A stretch of 64,000 nucleotides of DNA from Streptomyces sp. WP-1 (GCF_030450125.1 NZ_CP123923.1:1798001-1862000); one strand, 5' to 3'; positions 50,871 through 59,154 are shown, counted from the stretch's first letter. Notes: generated from the letters alone by a model not told the origin. Translations and numbers: made by a program.

Positions 50871-53064
50871 GACCGTCGCAGTACTTCCCGGCGATGGCAT
50901 CGGCCCCGAGGTACTCGATGCGGCCCTCCCGGTGATCGACGCCCTCGGGCTGCCCATCACCCTCGAACACGGCGACATCGGCTGGGAGTTCTGGCGCACC
51001 GAGGGCACCCCGGTGCCGCAGCGCACTTGGGACCTGATCGGCCGCAGCGACGCGGTGCTGCTCGGCGCCACCACCAGCAAGCCGGGACGCGAGGCCCTGG
51101 CCGACCTGGCACCGCACCTGCGTGAGCAGGCCCCGCAGTACGTGTCGCCGATCATCCAACTGCGCCAGCGCCTCGACCTGTTCGCCAATCTCCGGCCGGT
51201 CGAGAGCTACCTGGGCGGCACCCCGTACCGCTTCTGCGTGGTGCGCGAGAACACCGAGGGTCTGTACGCGGGCCTCGACTGGGACCAGGTGCCCGAGCAG
51301 ATGTGGCCGCTCGTCGCGGACCACCCCAACGCGCGGATCAGCGGCCGCGAGGCCACCACCGCGAGCGTGCGGATGCTCACCCGGCACGGCCTCGACCGCA
51401 TCCTGCGCTACGCCTTCGAGCACGCCCGCGCCCACGGGCACGGCCGGGTCACCCTCGCGGACAAGCCGAACGTGCTGCGGCGCAGCAGCGCCTACGCCCG
51501 CGAGCGCCTGGAGGAGATCGCCGCGGACTACCCGGAGATCGAGTACGAGATCCTCAACGTGGACGCGGTCGCGCTGTGGATGGCGCGCCGCCCGGAGCGC
51601 TTCGGGGTCATCGTCGCCGAGAACATGTTCGGCGACATCCTGTCCGACCTCGGCGGCGGGGTGATGGGCGGCCTCGGCCTCGCGCCCAGCGCCAACATCG
51701 GGGAGAACGGCAACTACTTCGAGCCGGTGCACGGCAGCGCCCCCGCCCTCGCCGGGACCGGCCGGGCCAACCCGCTCGCCGCCTTCCTCACCGTCGGCCT
51801 GCTCCTCGAACACCTCGGCTTCGGCGAGGCCGCCGGGCAGGTCCGGGACGCGGTCTCGCATGTCACGCGCCGCCGGGACCGGGTGACGTACGACCTGGGC
51901 GGTACGGCGACCACCGCCGAGTGCGCCGCGTCCGTGCTGGACGCCTGCCGTGCCGTGCCGCGCGTCCACACCGCGGCCGTCGTCACCGTCGGGGACGAGC
52001 TGCTGCGGGCGGTACTGGAGGACAGCAACGCGGGCGAGGCGTCCCGCAGGCTGGCCGCCCGTGCCGTACCGGTCCGCGTCCGGCACACCGTCGGTGACGA
52101 CGAGGCGGCGATCGCGGACGCCGTGCGCTCCTGCCTCGGCCGCGACGACGTGGTCGTGGTGATGGGCGGTCTCGGCCCCACCTCGGACGATGTGACCCGG
52201 GTCGGGGTGGCCCGCGCCGTCGGCCGGCCGCTGGAGCACCGCGAGGAGGCGTGGCAGGGCGTCGTCGAGCGGCTCACCCGCTTCGGGGTCGCCGTCCACG
52301 AGGACAACCGCCGCCAGGCGCAGTTCCCCGAGGGCGCCGAACTGCTGCCCAACACCAACGGCACCGCCTGGGGCTGCCGCCTCGATGTGCAGGGCACCAC
52401 CGTGGTGATGCTCCCCGGCCCGCCGCGCGAGTGCCTGCCGATGCTCGACGCCTTCCTGCGCGACGGCATCGCCCACCTCCCCGAACCGGAGCCCGTCGTC
52501 ACGGTGTTCCGCCGTACCCTCGGGGTCATCGAGGCGGACGCCGCCGCCGCGGTGGACGCCCTGGTGCGGGACCTGGGGCTGCGGGTCAAGCCCGCCTACC
52601 GCTGGCACTACCCCTACGTGGACGTCCGGATCGACTGCCCGCCGCAGAGCGCGGCGGAGCTGGCGAAGCGGCTGGACGACGCGCTCGGCGCGTACGTCGT
52701 CACCAGCAGGGAGCGCACCGCCGTCCAGGAGCTCGCCGAGCTGCTGGACACGCGTGGCCTGGGTCTGGAGGCCGAGGACCGGGTCACCGGCGGCCGGTTC
52801 GCCGCCGAACTGGCCGCCGAGCGGCGGCCGGCCGAGGACCGGGAGCCGTCCGGCCGGGTGTCCGTGACGCTGGACGCGGCCTGGGACGGCGGCGGCCCGC
52901 AGGATCACACCGGCACCGTCCGCCTCCGGTGCGCGGTGCGGGACGGGGCGCGGGAGCGCACCGGCGAGCTGACCGTCCCCAACCGGGGTCCCGAAGTCCT
53001 CGGGTACGCCGGACAGTTCGCCGCCTGGACCATCGCCCGTCAGCTCGTGGAGGAGACCGTATGA
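50860..53064 (+). CDS. LeuB/isocitrate-type dehydrogenase fused to CinA
   Basis: A 734-residue two-part protein. Residues 1-350 are a beta-decarboxylating dehydrogenase of the LeuB/IcdH family: AVLPGDGIGPEVLDAALPVI, YRFCVVRENTEGLYAGLDWD (Tyr), TLADKPNVLRRSSAYARERL (Lys), ENMFGDILSDLGGGVMGG (metal Asp pair), EPVHGSAPALAGTGRANPLA (NAD site). Residues about 365-734 are CinA-like: AAVVTVGDELLRAVLEDSNA, DDVVVVMGGLGPTSDDVTRV and LPGPPRECLPMLDAFLRDGI, then a CinA C-terminal domain in which the catalytic-Ser motif AESCTGG reads AEDRVTGG, so the deamidase site is probably dead. No stop separates them. I know of no such fusion. ATG 50860 follows AGAGGATCC. Confidence 0.9.
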   Translation: MTSKTVAVLPGDGIGPEVLDAALPVIDALGLPITLEHGDIGWEFWRTEGTPVPQRTWDLIGRSDAVLLGATTSKPGREALADLAPHLREQAPQYVSPIIQLRQRLDLFANLRPVESYLGGTPYRFCVVRENTEGLYAGLDWDQVPEQMWPLVADHPNARISGREATTASVRMLTRHGLDRILRYAFEHARAHGHGRVTLADKPNVLRRSSAYARERLEEIAADYPEIEYEILNVDAVALWMARRPERFGVIVAENMFGDILSDLGGGVMGGLGLAPSANIGENGNYFEPVHGSAPALAGTGRANPLAAFLTVGLLLEHLGFGEAAGQVRDAVSHVTRRRDRVTYDLGGTATTAECAASVLDACRAVPRVHTAAVVTVGDELLRAVLEDSNAGEASRRLAARAVPVRVRHTVGDDEAAIADAVRSCLGRDDVVVVMGGLGPTSDDVTRVGVARAVGRPLEHREEAWQGVVERLTRFGVAVHEDNRRQAQFPEGAELLPNTNGTAWGCRLDVQGTTVVMLPGPPRECLPMLDAFLRDGIAHLPEPEPVVTVFRRTLGVIEADAAAAVDALVRDLGLRVKPAYRWHYPYVDVRIDCPPQSAAELAKRLDDALGAYVVTSRERTAVQELAELLDTRGLGLEAEDRVTGGRFAAELAAERRPAEDREPSGRVSVTLDAAWDGGGPQDHTGTVRLRCAVRDGARERTGELTVPNRGPEVLGYAGQFAAWTIARQLVEETV

Positions 53065-53762
53065 CCACCGCATCCGCCGACCCGCTGCTCGACAGCGAGC
53101 TGAGCGCACGCCTGGCCCGGCTGGACACGGCCGCCCTCTCCGACGCGCTGGACAGCCTGCGGGCCGCGCCGTTCGTGCTGCCCGGCATCGCCGCCCGCAC
53201 GCCTGGCAGCGTGGCCTTCGGGCCCGCGTTCACCCTGCGCTACCGGCCCGTCGAGGACGACGGCGCGTTCCACAACGCCGCCAACTACATCGACGACGTG
53301 CCGCCCGGCTCGGTCGTGGTCGCGGACAACGGCGGCACCGGCGCCTGCACCAACTGGGGTTCCCTGCTCACCTCGGTGGCGCTGCGCCGGGGCATCGCGG
53401 GCACCGTCGTGCACGGGGCCGTGCGCGACGTACGGGAGACCCGCGAGTCCGGGTACCCGCTGTTCAGCACCGCCGTCACCATGGTCAGCGGCAAGAACCG
53501 GGTGGTGCTCGACCGCACCGGTGTCGACCTGGACATCGCCGGCACCGTGGTCCGCCCCGGCGACCTGGTGTTCGCGGACGACAACGGGGCGCTGCGCGTC
53601 CCCGCCGACCTGGTCGACGAGGTCGTCCGGCGCGCCGAGGCCGTCGAGCGGACCGAGCGCCGCATCCGGGAGGCCGCGGCGGACGGTATCCGGCTGGACG
53701 AGGCGCGGGCCCGCTACGGCTACGCGCGCCCCTGGGAGGACGAGGGCCGTGACGACCACTGA
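53061..53762 (+). CDS. RraA-type aldolase (HMG/CHA aldolase family)
   Basis: A 233-residue RraA-fold protein. It begins ALSDALDSLRAAPFVLPGIA and carries the family core DNGGTGACTNWGSLLTSVAL, then GIAGTVVHGAVRDVRETRES (Arg and Asp that bind substrate and metal) and GYPLFSTAVT. Active members cleave 4-hydroxy-4-methyl-2-oxoglutarate or 4-carboxy-4-hydroxy-2-oxoadipate and decarboxylate oxaloacetate; true RraA only binds RNase E. The retained R-D and the metabolic neighbours favour the enzyme. ATGA overlap with the LeuB-CinA gene; GTG of the next gene overlaps its end by 14 nt. Confidence 0.85.
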   Translation: MTTASADPLLDSELSARLARLDTAALSDALDSLRAAPFVLPGIAARTPGSVAFGPAFTLRYRPVEDDGAFHNAANYIDDVPPGSVVVADNGGTGACTNWGSLLTSVALRRGIAGTVVHGAVRDVRETRESGYPLFSTAVTMVSGKNRVVLDRTGVDLDIAGTVVRPGDLVFADDNGALRVPADLVDEVVRRAEAVERTERRIREAAADGIRLDEARARYGYARPWEDEGRDDH

Positions 53763-54633
53763 ACCGCGGCCCGCGCCCGGCACCGGCCAGGCGGCGTTCG
53801 TGGACGTCCACTACCACGTCGGCCCGGACGCCTATGTGCGGCGGCACACCGCCACCACGGCCGGCGAGCAGTACGCCCGGCTCGGCGGCTGGGTGGTGCT
53901 GAAGAACCACCTGGGCTCCACCGCGGCCCAGGCGTGGGAGGCCCGTCAGCAGGGCCTGCCCGTGTCCGGTTCGATCGTGCTCAACGACATCGCGGGCGGC
54001 CTGGACACCCGGGCCGTGGAGCAGGCCGTCGTCCAGCACGGTGAGGACAGCGGGCTGCGCCTGATCGTCCATCTGCCGACGGTGACCGGGCGGACCCACA
54101 CGAGCCGGCTGTCCCGTACCCCGGCGCATCCGCTGCTGGCCCGGGACGGGCTGCGGCCGCTCACCGTCACGGACGGGGACGGCGCGCTCCGGCCCGAGGC
54201 GCGGGAGATCCTGCGCATGGCCCGGGACCTGCCGATCGTGATCTCCACCGGCCACGCCGACGGGCGCGAGGTGCTCCTGCTGGTCGAGGAGGCGGTACGG
54301 CTCGACGTGCCGCGGGTGATGCTCAATCAGCCGGCCAACCCGATGACCGGTCTGAGCTGCGCCGATCTGCTGGACATCGCCTCGGCGGAACAGGTGTACG
54401 CGGAGCAGACCGCGCTGACCCACCTGCTGGGCTACCAGGACTGGGACGACTTCTCCGCCGTCCTCGCCAAGGTGCCGCGCGCCCTCTACAGCTCCGATCT
54501 GGGGCAGACGTCCCAGATGGACATCGGGGAGTGGACGACACAGAGCCGGGACTGGTTCGCGAAGGCCGGTCTCGACGAGAGCCGGATCACGGAGGTCGTG
54601 CGGGACGCGCCGCTGAGGATGCTCAGCCTGTAG
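53749..54633 (+). CDS. DUF6282-like amidohydrolase-fold protein
   Basis: A 294-residue protein resembling DUF6282/amidohydrolase-like barrels. Near the N-terminus AAFVDVHYHVGPDAYVRRHT holds an HxH-type metal site; GGWVVLKNHLGST (Lys), LIVHLPTV, LPIVISTGHADGREVLLLVE (His), and a final Asp in LYSSDLGQTSQMDIGEW follow the order of beta-barrel metal hydrolases. Such proteins hydrolyse, hydrate or decarboxylate small acids. GTG 53749 follows GGAGG. Last gene of the operon, immediately before an 18-bp stem terminator. Reaction unknown. Confidence 0.72.
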   Translation: MTTTEPRPAPGTGQAAFVDVHYHVGPDAYVRRHTATTAGEQYARLGGWVVLKNHLGSTAAQAWEARQQGLPVSGSIVLNDIAGGLDTRAVEQAVVQHGEDSGLRLIVHLPTVTGRTHTSRLSRTPAHPLLARDGLRPLTVTDGDGALRPEAREILRMARDLPIVISTGHADGREVLLLVEEAVRLDVPRVMLNQPANPMTGLSCADLLDIASAEQVYAEQTALTHLLGYQDWDDFSAVLAKVPRALYSSDLGQTSQMDIGEWTTQSRDWFAKAGLDESRITEVVRDAPLRMLSL

Positions 54634-54656
54634 GGCGGCCGGTCCGAGCGAGTGTC

Positions 54657-54700
54657 AGCGCCCCGGGAGGGACCCGTACTGCGGTCCCTCCCGGGGCGCT
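54657..54700. terminator. 18-bp perfect stem, bidirectional
   Basis: AGCGCCCCGGGAGGGACC (54657-54674), 8-nt loop, then exact complement (54683-54700). It ends the five-gene operon and the LysR gene from the other side. One of the strongest hairpins here. Confidence 0.92.
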
Positions 54701-54727
54701 GCGCGTGCGGCGGGGTCCGTCAGGCGG

Positions 54728-55630
54728 TCAGGCGGACCCCATCGTCTTGCGGCGAACCCGCGCCGCCGTCTCGGTGAGCAGTTCCAGCCGCATCGGGTCC
54801 GCGTTCTCCGGCAGCGCGAGGAACATCCGCATGGTGATGGGCTCCCCGTCGAGCGGAAGCAGCGCGATCCGGCGGGAGGAGACCGTGTCGGCCGCCGTCG
54901 GGTACATCAGGGTCCAGCCGTCGCCGCTCGCGCCGATCTCGGCGAGGGTGTCCTGGAAACCCGTGAAGGGCGCACCGAAGGTGGGTTCGAAACCGGCCTT
55001 GCGGCAGGCGGCGACGACGGCGTCGTAGAGCGCCGGGTTCTCGCCGCGGGAGGCGATGCGCAGGGGAACTCCCGCCAGGTCGGCGAGGTTCAGGCTGGCG
55101 CGGCCGGACAGCGGGTGGGCGGCGGGGAGCGCGGCGACCAGGGGGTCGTACCAGAGGGTGAGCAGCCGCAGTCCGGGGGCGCTCTCGACGCCCCGCACGA
55201 AGGCGGCGTCCAGCCGGCCGGCCCGTACCTCCTCCAGGCGGTGGTGGGCGCCGAGGGTCTGGAACTCGAAGCGGGTGCCGGTCCCGGAGCCGGGCAGCGC
55301 GTCCAGGAAGTCGTCCAGGCGCTCGCCGAGGGCGGAGCTGATCCCGACGCGGAAGGTGGCGTCCTTCTGGGCGGCCAGCCGCTGGGCCTTGGCGGCGAAG
55401 GAGTCCAGCGCCTTCAGCAGTTGGCGGCCCTCGGGCAGCAGCGCCTGCCCGGCCGCGGTGAGCGTGACCGTGCGGCTGGAGCGGTCGAAGAGCTGGGTGC
55501 GCAGCTCCCGTTCCAGCCGGCGCACCTGCTGGCTGACCGCGGGCTGGCCGATGTGCAGCCGCTGCGCCGCCCTGCCGAAATGCAGTTCCTCCGCGACGGC
55601 GACGAAGTACTGGATCTGGCGCAGTTCCAC
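54728..55630 (-). CDS. LysR-type regulator
   Basis: A 300-residue LysR protein. wHTH: ELRQIQYFVAVAEELHFGRA, RLHIGQPAVSQQVRRLEREL. Effector domain from about 90 (FRVGISSALGERLDDFLDAL). GTG 55630 (VELRQIQYF) is preceded by GGGGG at suitable distance. It faces the end of the 49.1-54.6 kb operon and lies downstream, on the same strand, of the MFS exporter. It could control either or both; no clear T-N11-A dyad was found at 48.7-49.1 kb. Confidence 0.92.
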   Translation of the reverse strand: MELRQIQYFVAVAEELHFGRAAQRLHIGQPAVSQQVRRLERELRTQLFDRSSRTVTLTAAGQALLPEGRQLLKALDSFAAKAQRLAAQKDATFRVGISSALGERLDDFLDALPGSGTGTRFEFQTLGAHHRLEEVRAGRLDAAFVRGVESAPGLRLLTLWYDPLVAALPAAHPLSGRASLNLADLAGVPLRIASRGENPALYDAVVAACRKAGFEPTFGAPFTGFQDTLAEIGASGDGWTLMYPTAADTVSSRRIALLPLDGEPITMRMFLALPENADPMRLELLTETAARVRRKTMGSA

Positions 55631-55745
55631 AGGACCCCCCAATCCTCGACGGGCGGCCCTGTGATGGAAACTCAAATCAGCTCTGTTGATGAATAGATCG
55701 ATACAGGCTTCGGGGTCGCCGCAGAGGAATCCTCGCACACCTGAC

Positions 55746-55787
55746 GGCGGCCCCCGTACGCGCACCAGCGCGGTACGGGTGCCGCCG
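55746..55787 (-). terminator. hairpin after the MFS gene
   Basis: GGCGGC...CCCGTACGCGC (55746-55763) pairs with GCGCGGTACGGG...GCCGCC (55768-55787), with one bulge. It lies just past the MFS stop (55815, minus), so MFS and LysR may be separate transcripts. 55631-55745 probably holds the LysR promoter. Confidence 0.6.
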
Positions 55788-55814
55788 TCGTCGGTCGTAC
55801 GGCCCCATGTGGGC

Positions 55815-57110
55815 TTATTCCATGGCGGCTTCCTGGAGGTCGGCGGCCGGGCGGTCGGTCGGCCGCTCTCCGCCGTCGCGCACCGGCGCGGAGACGGGCA
55901 CGGGCGCCGTCGTCCGGGCGGCGAGCGACAGGAACAGGGCGAAGGCGCAGATGCCCAGCACCGCGGCGATCAGCACGAACCAGCCGAGGGCGAACAGGTC
56001 ACCGGCGGGCAGCCGGCTGGACAGGTAGATGCCCAGCGAGGCGGAGAGCAGCTGGAGCGCGCCCATCAGGCCCGACGCCGAACCGGCGGTGGCGCGGAAC
56101 GTGGTCACGCCCGCGCTCATCGACAGCGGCAGCAGGAAGCCGTTGCCGAACGTCATGACCGGCATGAAGACCAGCACCAGCAGACCCCAGCGGCCGCCGG
56201 CCCCGCTAAGCCCGAGGCCCAGCATCATCAGCGCGCCGACGAGGAAGAACCCGTGGCCCATCCACAGCAGCCGGTTGACGGACCGGGTGCGGACCAGGGC
56301 GCGCGAGGTGAGGTTGCCCGCGACGTAGGCGAGGGAGACGGTGATGTAGCAGTAGCTGGTGGTCTCGGTGGCCAGCCGCATCTTCTCGAACACCAGCGGG
56401 GAGGCCGCCAGGTAGCCGAAGTAACCGCCGTACGCCACGCACAGGTTGACCGTGTAGGCCCAGAACAGGGGGCGGGACAGCAGCTTCGGGTAGCCCTTGA
56501 GGGTGGCGCCCAGGTGCTTGCTGCGGCGCTCCGGCGGCAGGCTCTCGGGGATCGCGGTGATCATCGCGACCAGGGTCACCAGGCCGATCGCCGCGGTGAC
56601 CACGAACGGCGCGCGCCAGGAGACGTAGGTCGTCAGATAGCCGCCGATCAGCGGGGCGACGGACGGGGAGACACCGACGATCGGCATGACCGTGGCGAAC
56701 ATCCGGGCCGCGTCCTTCTCCTCGTACAGGTCGCTGATCACGGCCCGGCCGAGCACCATGCCCGAACCGGCGCCGAGCGCCTGGAGGAGCCGGCTCGCGC
56801 CGAACACCTCGACCGTGGGCGCCGCGGCGCACACCAGGGAGGCGAGGACGAACAGGCCGAGCCCGGAGACGATGACGCGCTTACGGCCGTACGCGTCGGA
56901 TATGGGCCCGTAGACCGCCTGCGAGACCGCGATGCCGATCATGAACGCGCTGAACGTCCACTGCACCGACGCGACCGGGGTGTGGAAGGCGTGCGCGGTG
57001 GCCGGCACGCCCGGCAGGTTGATGTCGGAGGCGAACAGGCCACCCGCGTTCAGCGAGGACAGGACGGCGAGCAACAGCGCGTAGGGGGTGCGTGTCGTTG
57101 CGGTCTTCAT
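55815..57110 (-). CDS. MFS transporter, Bcr/CflA drug-resistance type
   Basis: A 431-residue, 12-TM major facilitator. Motif A is AVYGPISDAYGRKRVIVSGL (GxxxDxxGRK), with the Bcr/CflA start YALLLAVLSSLNAGGLFASD and INLPGVPATAHAF. LLQALGAGSGMVLGRAVISD is the TM4-5 motif C-like region of drug:H+ antiporters. It likely exports a small polar compound, possibly a product or toxic intermediate of the facing operon. ATG 57110 is used, with AAGGAAG 12 nt before (slightly far). Both ends have hairpins. Confidence 0.9.
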   Translation of the reverse strand: MKTATTRTPYALLLAVLSSLNAGGLFASDINLPGVPATAHAFHTPVASVQWTFSAFMIGIAVSQAVYGPISDAYGRKRVIVSGLGLFVLASLVCAAAPTVEVFGASRLLQALGAGSGMVLGRAVISDLYEEKDAARMFATVMPIVGVSPSVAPLIGGYLTTYVSWRAPFVVTAAIGLVTLVAMITAIPESLPPERRSKHLGATLKGYPKLLSRPLFWAYTVNLCVAYGGYFGYLAASPLVFEKMRLATETTSYCYITVSLAYVAGNLTSRALVRTRSVNRLLWMGHGFFLVGALMMLGLGLSGAGGRWGLLVLVFMPVMTFGNGFLLPLSMSAGVTTFRATAGSASGLMGALQLLSASLGIYLSSRLPAGDLFALGWFVLIAAVLGICAFALFLSLAARTTAPVPVSAPVRDGGERPTDRPAADLQEAAME

Positions 57111-57159
57111 GGCACGTGGCAACTTCCTTGGTCAAGACTCGTGTCGACCGAAAGGGGAA

Positions 57160-57201
57160 GCCGTTCCCGGGCGAAACGGGGGATGTGCGCCCGGGAACGG
57201 C
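57160..57201 (-). terminator. 14-bp stem between tautomerase and MFS genes
   Basis: GCCGTTCCCGGGCG (57160-57173) and CGCCCGGGAACGGC (57188-57201) pair perfectly around a 14-nt loop. It would end the tautomerase transcript on the minus strand, or attenuate read-through into the MFS gene. Confidence 0.8.
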
Positions 57202-57224
57202 GGCTCGGGTGTCGGCCCCTGGGT

Positions 57225-57422
57225 TCAGCGCTTGGCGGCGCGGGCGGCCAGCGTCTCACCGGCGATGGACCAGCTGTCGGTGGCGATCTCCTGCACGGTC
57301 ACCCAGACGCTCTCCGGCTTGCTGCCGGTGGCCTTGACGTACGCGTCGGTGAGCTCGCGGACCAGCTCGGCCTTCTGCTCGGCGGTCTTGCCGGGGGTCT
57401 GCTGCACGTGGATGAGAGGCAT
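57225..57422 (-). CDS. 4-oxalocrotonate tautomerase family protein
   Basis: A 65-residue protein. It begins Met-Pro-Leu-Ile-His-Val; Pro2 becomes the catalytic N-terminal base after Met removal. Length and pattern (PGKTAEQKAELVRELTDAYV, VWVTVQEIATDSWSIAGETL) match 4-OT enzymes (62-65 residues). They tautomerise 2-hydroxymuconate and related dienols. Active-site Arg11 and Arg39 of the classical enzyme are replaced (Gly/Lys near 11, VQE region), so the substrate may differ. ATG 57422 follows AGGAG. Upstream is a 15-bp palindrome. It stands alone between hairpins. Confidence 0.9.
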   Translation of the reverse strand: MPLIHVQQTPGKTAEQKAELVRELTDAYVKATGSKPESVWVTVQEIATDSWSIAGETLAARAAKR

Positions 57423-57548
57423 CGCGTTCTCCTGGATCGAGGTCGCGCCGATGGCGCGCGGTCCGCGGCCGGTTCGGCCGGGATCCGCAGTGGACCCAGT
57501 CCAGCACCGGACCAGGGGCCGTCCAAGACGCAATACGCTCTGAGAACG

Positions 57549-57563
57549 ATCACGACTCGTGAT
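57549..57563. promoter_or_regulatory. 15-bp palindrome upstream of the tautomerase gene
   Basis: ATCACGA-C-TCGTGAT is a perfect dyad 127-141 bp upstream of the tautomerase ATG. 57423-57639 otherwise has no gene. Looks like a TetR/MarR- or GntR-type operator; the regulator is not known. Confidence 0.5.
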
Positions 57564-57639
57564 ACGTCCAGGTGAGACGGCCGTACGACAGCTCGTCAGG
57601 TAGAGACCAGTGGCCCCCGGGAAGGGGGCGGCGCGGCGG

Positions 57640-59154
57640 CTACGCGCAGCGCCGGCCGTTGAGCGTGAAGACGTCCGGGGCGCGGTCGGCGCCGGTCCAG
57701 GTGCCGGTGAAGCCGAAGGACACGGCGGTGCGGGCCGGGACGGCCCGGTCGTAGGCGGCGGCGGTGGCGGTGACCCGGGAACCGTGCTGCCGGGCGGTGA
57801 CGTCCCAGATCCGGCCGATCCGCTGGCCGTCCGGGAACGTCCAGTCGACCCGCCATCCGTCCAGGGCCCGCTCGGCGGTGACGGTGACGGTGGCCTGGAA
57901 GCCGCCGGACCACTGGCTGACGAGGTCGTAGACGACCCGGCAGGACGACGACGGCGGGGCGGCCGGGCGGACCGGCACGCCCACCGGGCCGTGGGCCAGG
58001 GAGGAGAAGGCCCTGGGCGGGGAGTCGGGGGCGGGCTCGGGCCTCGTACGGCCGAGGTCCCGGCCGCCCTGACCGGCGGGCACCCGCGCGGAGGCGGACG
58101 GGCCCGCGGGCGCCGGATCCGGGGCGGAGGTCGGTTCACGACCGGACGTCGACTTCCACTCGGACTTCGGGGTCGGCCTCGGGGTCGGTGTCGGGGTCGG
58201 CGAGGAGCCCGCGACGGTGGGGCGGGTGCCGCCCCGGCCGCCGCCCCGGGTGGCGGCGCCGTGGCCGGACGTACCGCTGTCGTCGGGTGCCGCGGTGTCG
58301 TCGCGGGTGGCGGCGGTGTCGTCCCGGGCGGTGAAGGAGTCCGCGCCCGAACCGCCGGGGGCCATGAGCGAGACGCCCAGTGCCGTCGCCGACAGCAGCA
58401 GGGCGGTGGCGAACATCCCGCCGCCGCGCAGCAGCCGCCTGAGCCCCGGGCGCTCCTCGGGTTCACCCCTGGGGGCCTCCCCCGCCCGGCCGGTCCCGGC
58501 CCGGGCCTCGGCGGACCGCCGGCGCCGCTCCAGATAGTCGAGCCCGCCCCAGCCGAGCACCCCGCCCGCCAGTACGGCGGCCAGCCCCGCGCTCTCGGGC
58601 TCCGGGGCGTCACCCCGGGCGCGCCGCCAGCGCTCCCGGAACAGCGCCCGGACCCGGTCGAGTTCGGTCCGGGCGGTGGCCGGGTCCAGACCGAGCCGGT
58701 GCGCCGCCGCGGGCAGCGGCAGGGCCTCCACCTCGGCCAGCCACAGCAGCGCCGCGTCCGTCCCGCCGAGGTCGCGCAGGGCCCGCAGCGCCGGTGGATG
58801 GGCACGGGGCGAGCCGGTGAGGCGGGACGCCTCGGGCGAGGTCAGCCACTGGGGAAGGCCAGGGGCGAGCAGCCGGCCCTGGCCCGCGGCCGACCAGCCG
58901 GCGGCGGTGGCGCGCACGGCGGTGAGCAGGGCCGGGATCGTGGGCAGCCGGGCGGGGCGGCGGCCCGCGCCGCGCACATGGGTGCGACCGGCGGCGCGGA
59001 CCTCGCGCATGCCGAGGGTGAACGCCTCGGTGGCCAGCCGGTGGGCGGTGGCGGAACCGGAGGCGCACAGGGCGGCGTACGAGAGCACCGCGTCCCAGGA
59101 CTCCGAGAACAGCGCGGCCTCGGCGTCGTCCTGAGGGGTCGGCAGGTCGGGCAT
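57640..59154 (-). CDS. sigma-like N-terminus, one TM, CBM2 C-terminus
   Basis: A 504-residue protein. Residues 10-55 (DDAEAALFSESWDAVLSYAA, LATEAFTLGMREVR) and 120-178 (ALRALRDLGGTDAALLWLAE, LPAAAHRLGLDPATARTELD, RVRALFRERW) follow the order of ECF sigma regions 2 and 4, though region 2 is poor. A Gly/Arg linker leads to one TM (about 245-265, GGMFATALLLSATALGVSLM). A Pro/Thr linker (SPTPTPTPRPTPKSEW) leads to a family-2 carbohydrate-binding module (about 403-504; CRVVYDLVSQWSGGFQATVT, GWRVDWTFPDG, VFTLNGRRCA, with terminal Cys). Similar transmembrane ECF-CBM2 fusions (ECF52-like) exist in Streptomyces; no zinc-finger anti-sigma motif was seen here. Confidence 0.7.
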   Translation of the reverse strand: MPDLPTPQDDAEAALFSESWDAVLSYAALCASGSATAHRLATEAFTLGMREVRAAGRTHVRGAGRRPARLPTIPALLTAVRATAAGWSAAGQGRLLAPGLPQWLTSPEASRLTGSPRAHPPALRALRDLGGTDAALLWLAEVEALPLPAAAHRLGLDPATARTELDRVRALFRERWRRARGDAPEPESAGLAAVLAGGVLGWGGLDYLERRRRSAEARAGTGRAGEAPRGEPEERPGLRRLLRGGGMFATALLLSATALGVSLMAPGGSGADSFTARDDTAATRDDTAAPDDSGTSGHGAATRGGGRGGTRPTVAGSSPTPTPTPRPTPKSEWKSTSGREPTSAPDPAPAGPSASARVPAGQGGRDLGRTRPEPAPDSPPRAFSSLAHGPVGVPVRPAAPPSSSCRVVYDLVSQWSGGFQATVTVTAERALDGWRVDWTFPDGQRIGRIWDVTARQHGSRVTATAAAYDRAVPARTAVSFGFTGTWTGADRAPDVFTLNGRRCA

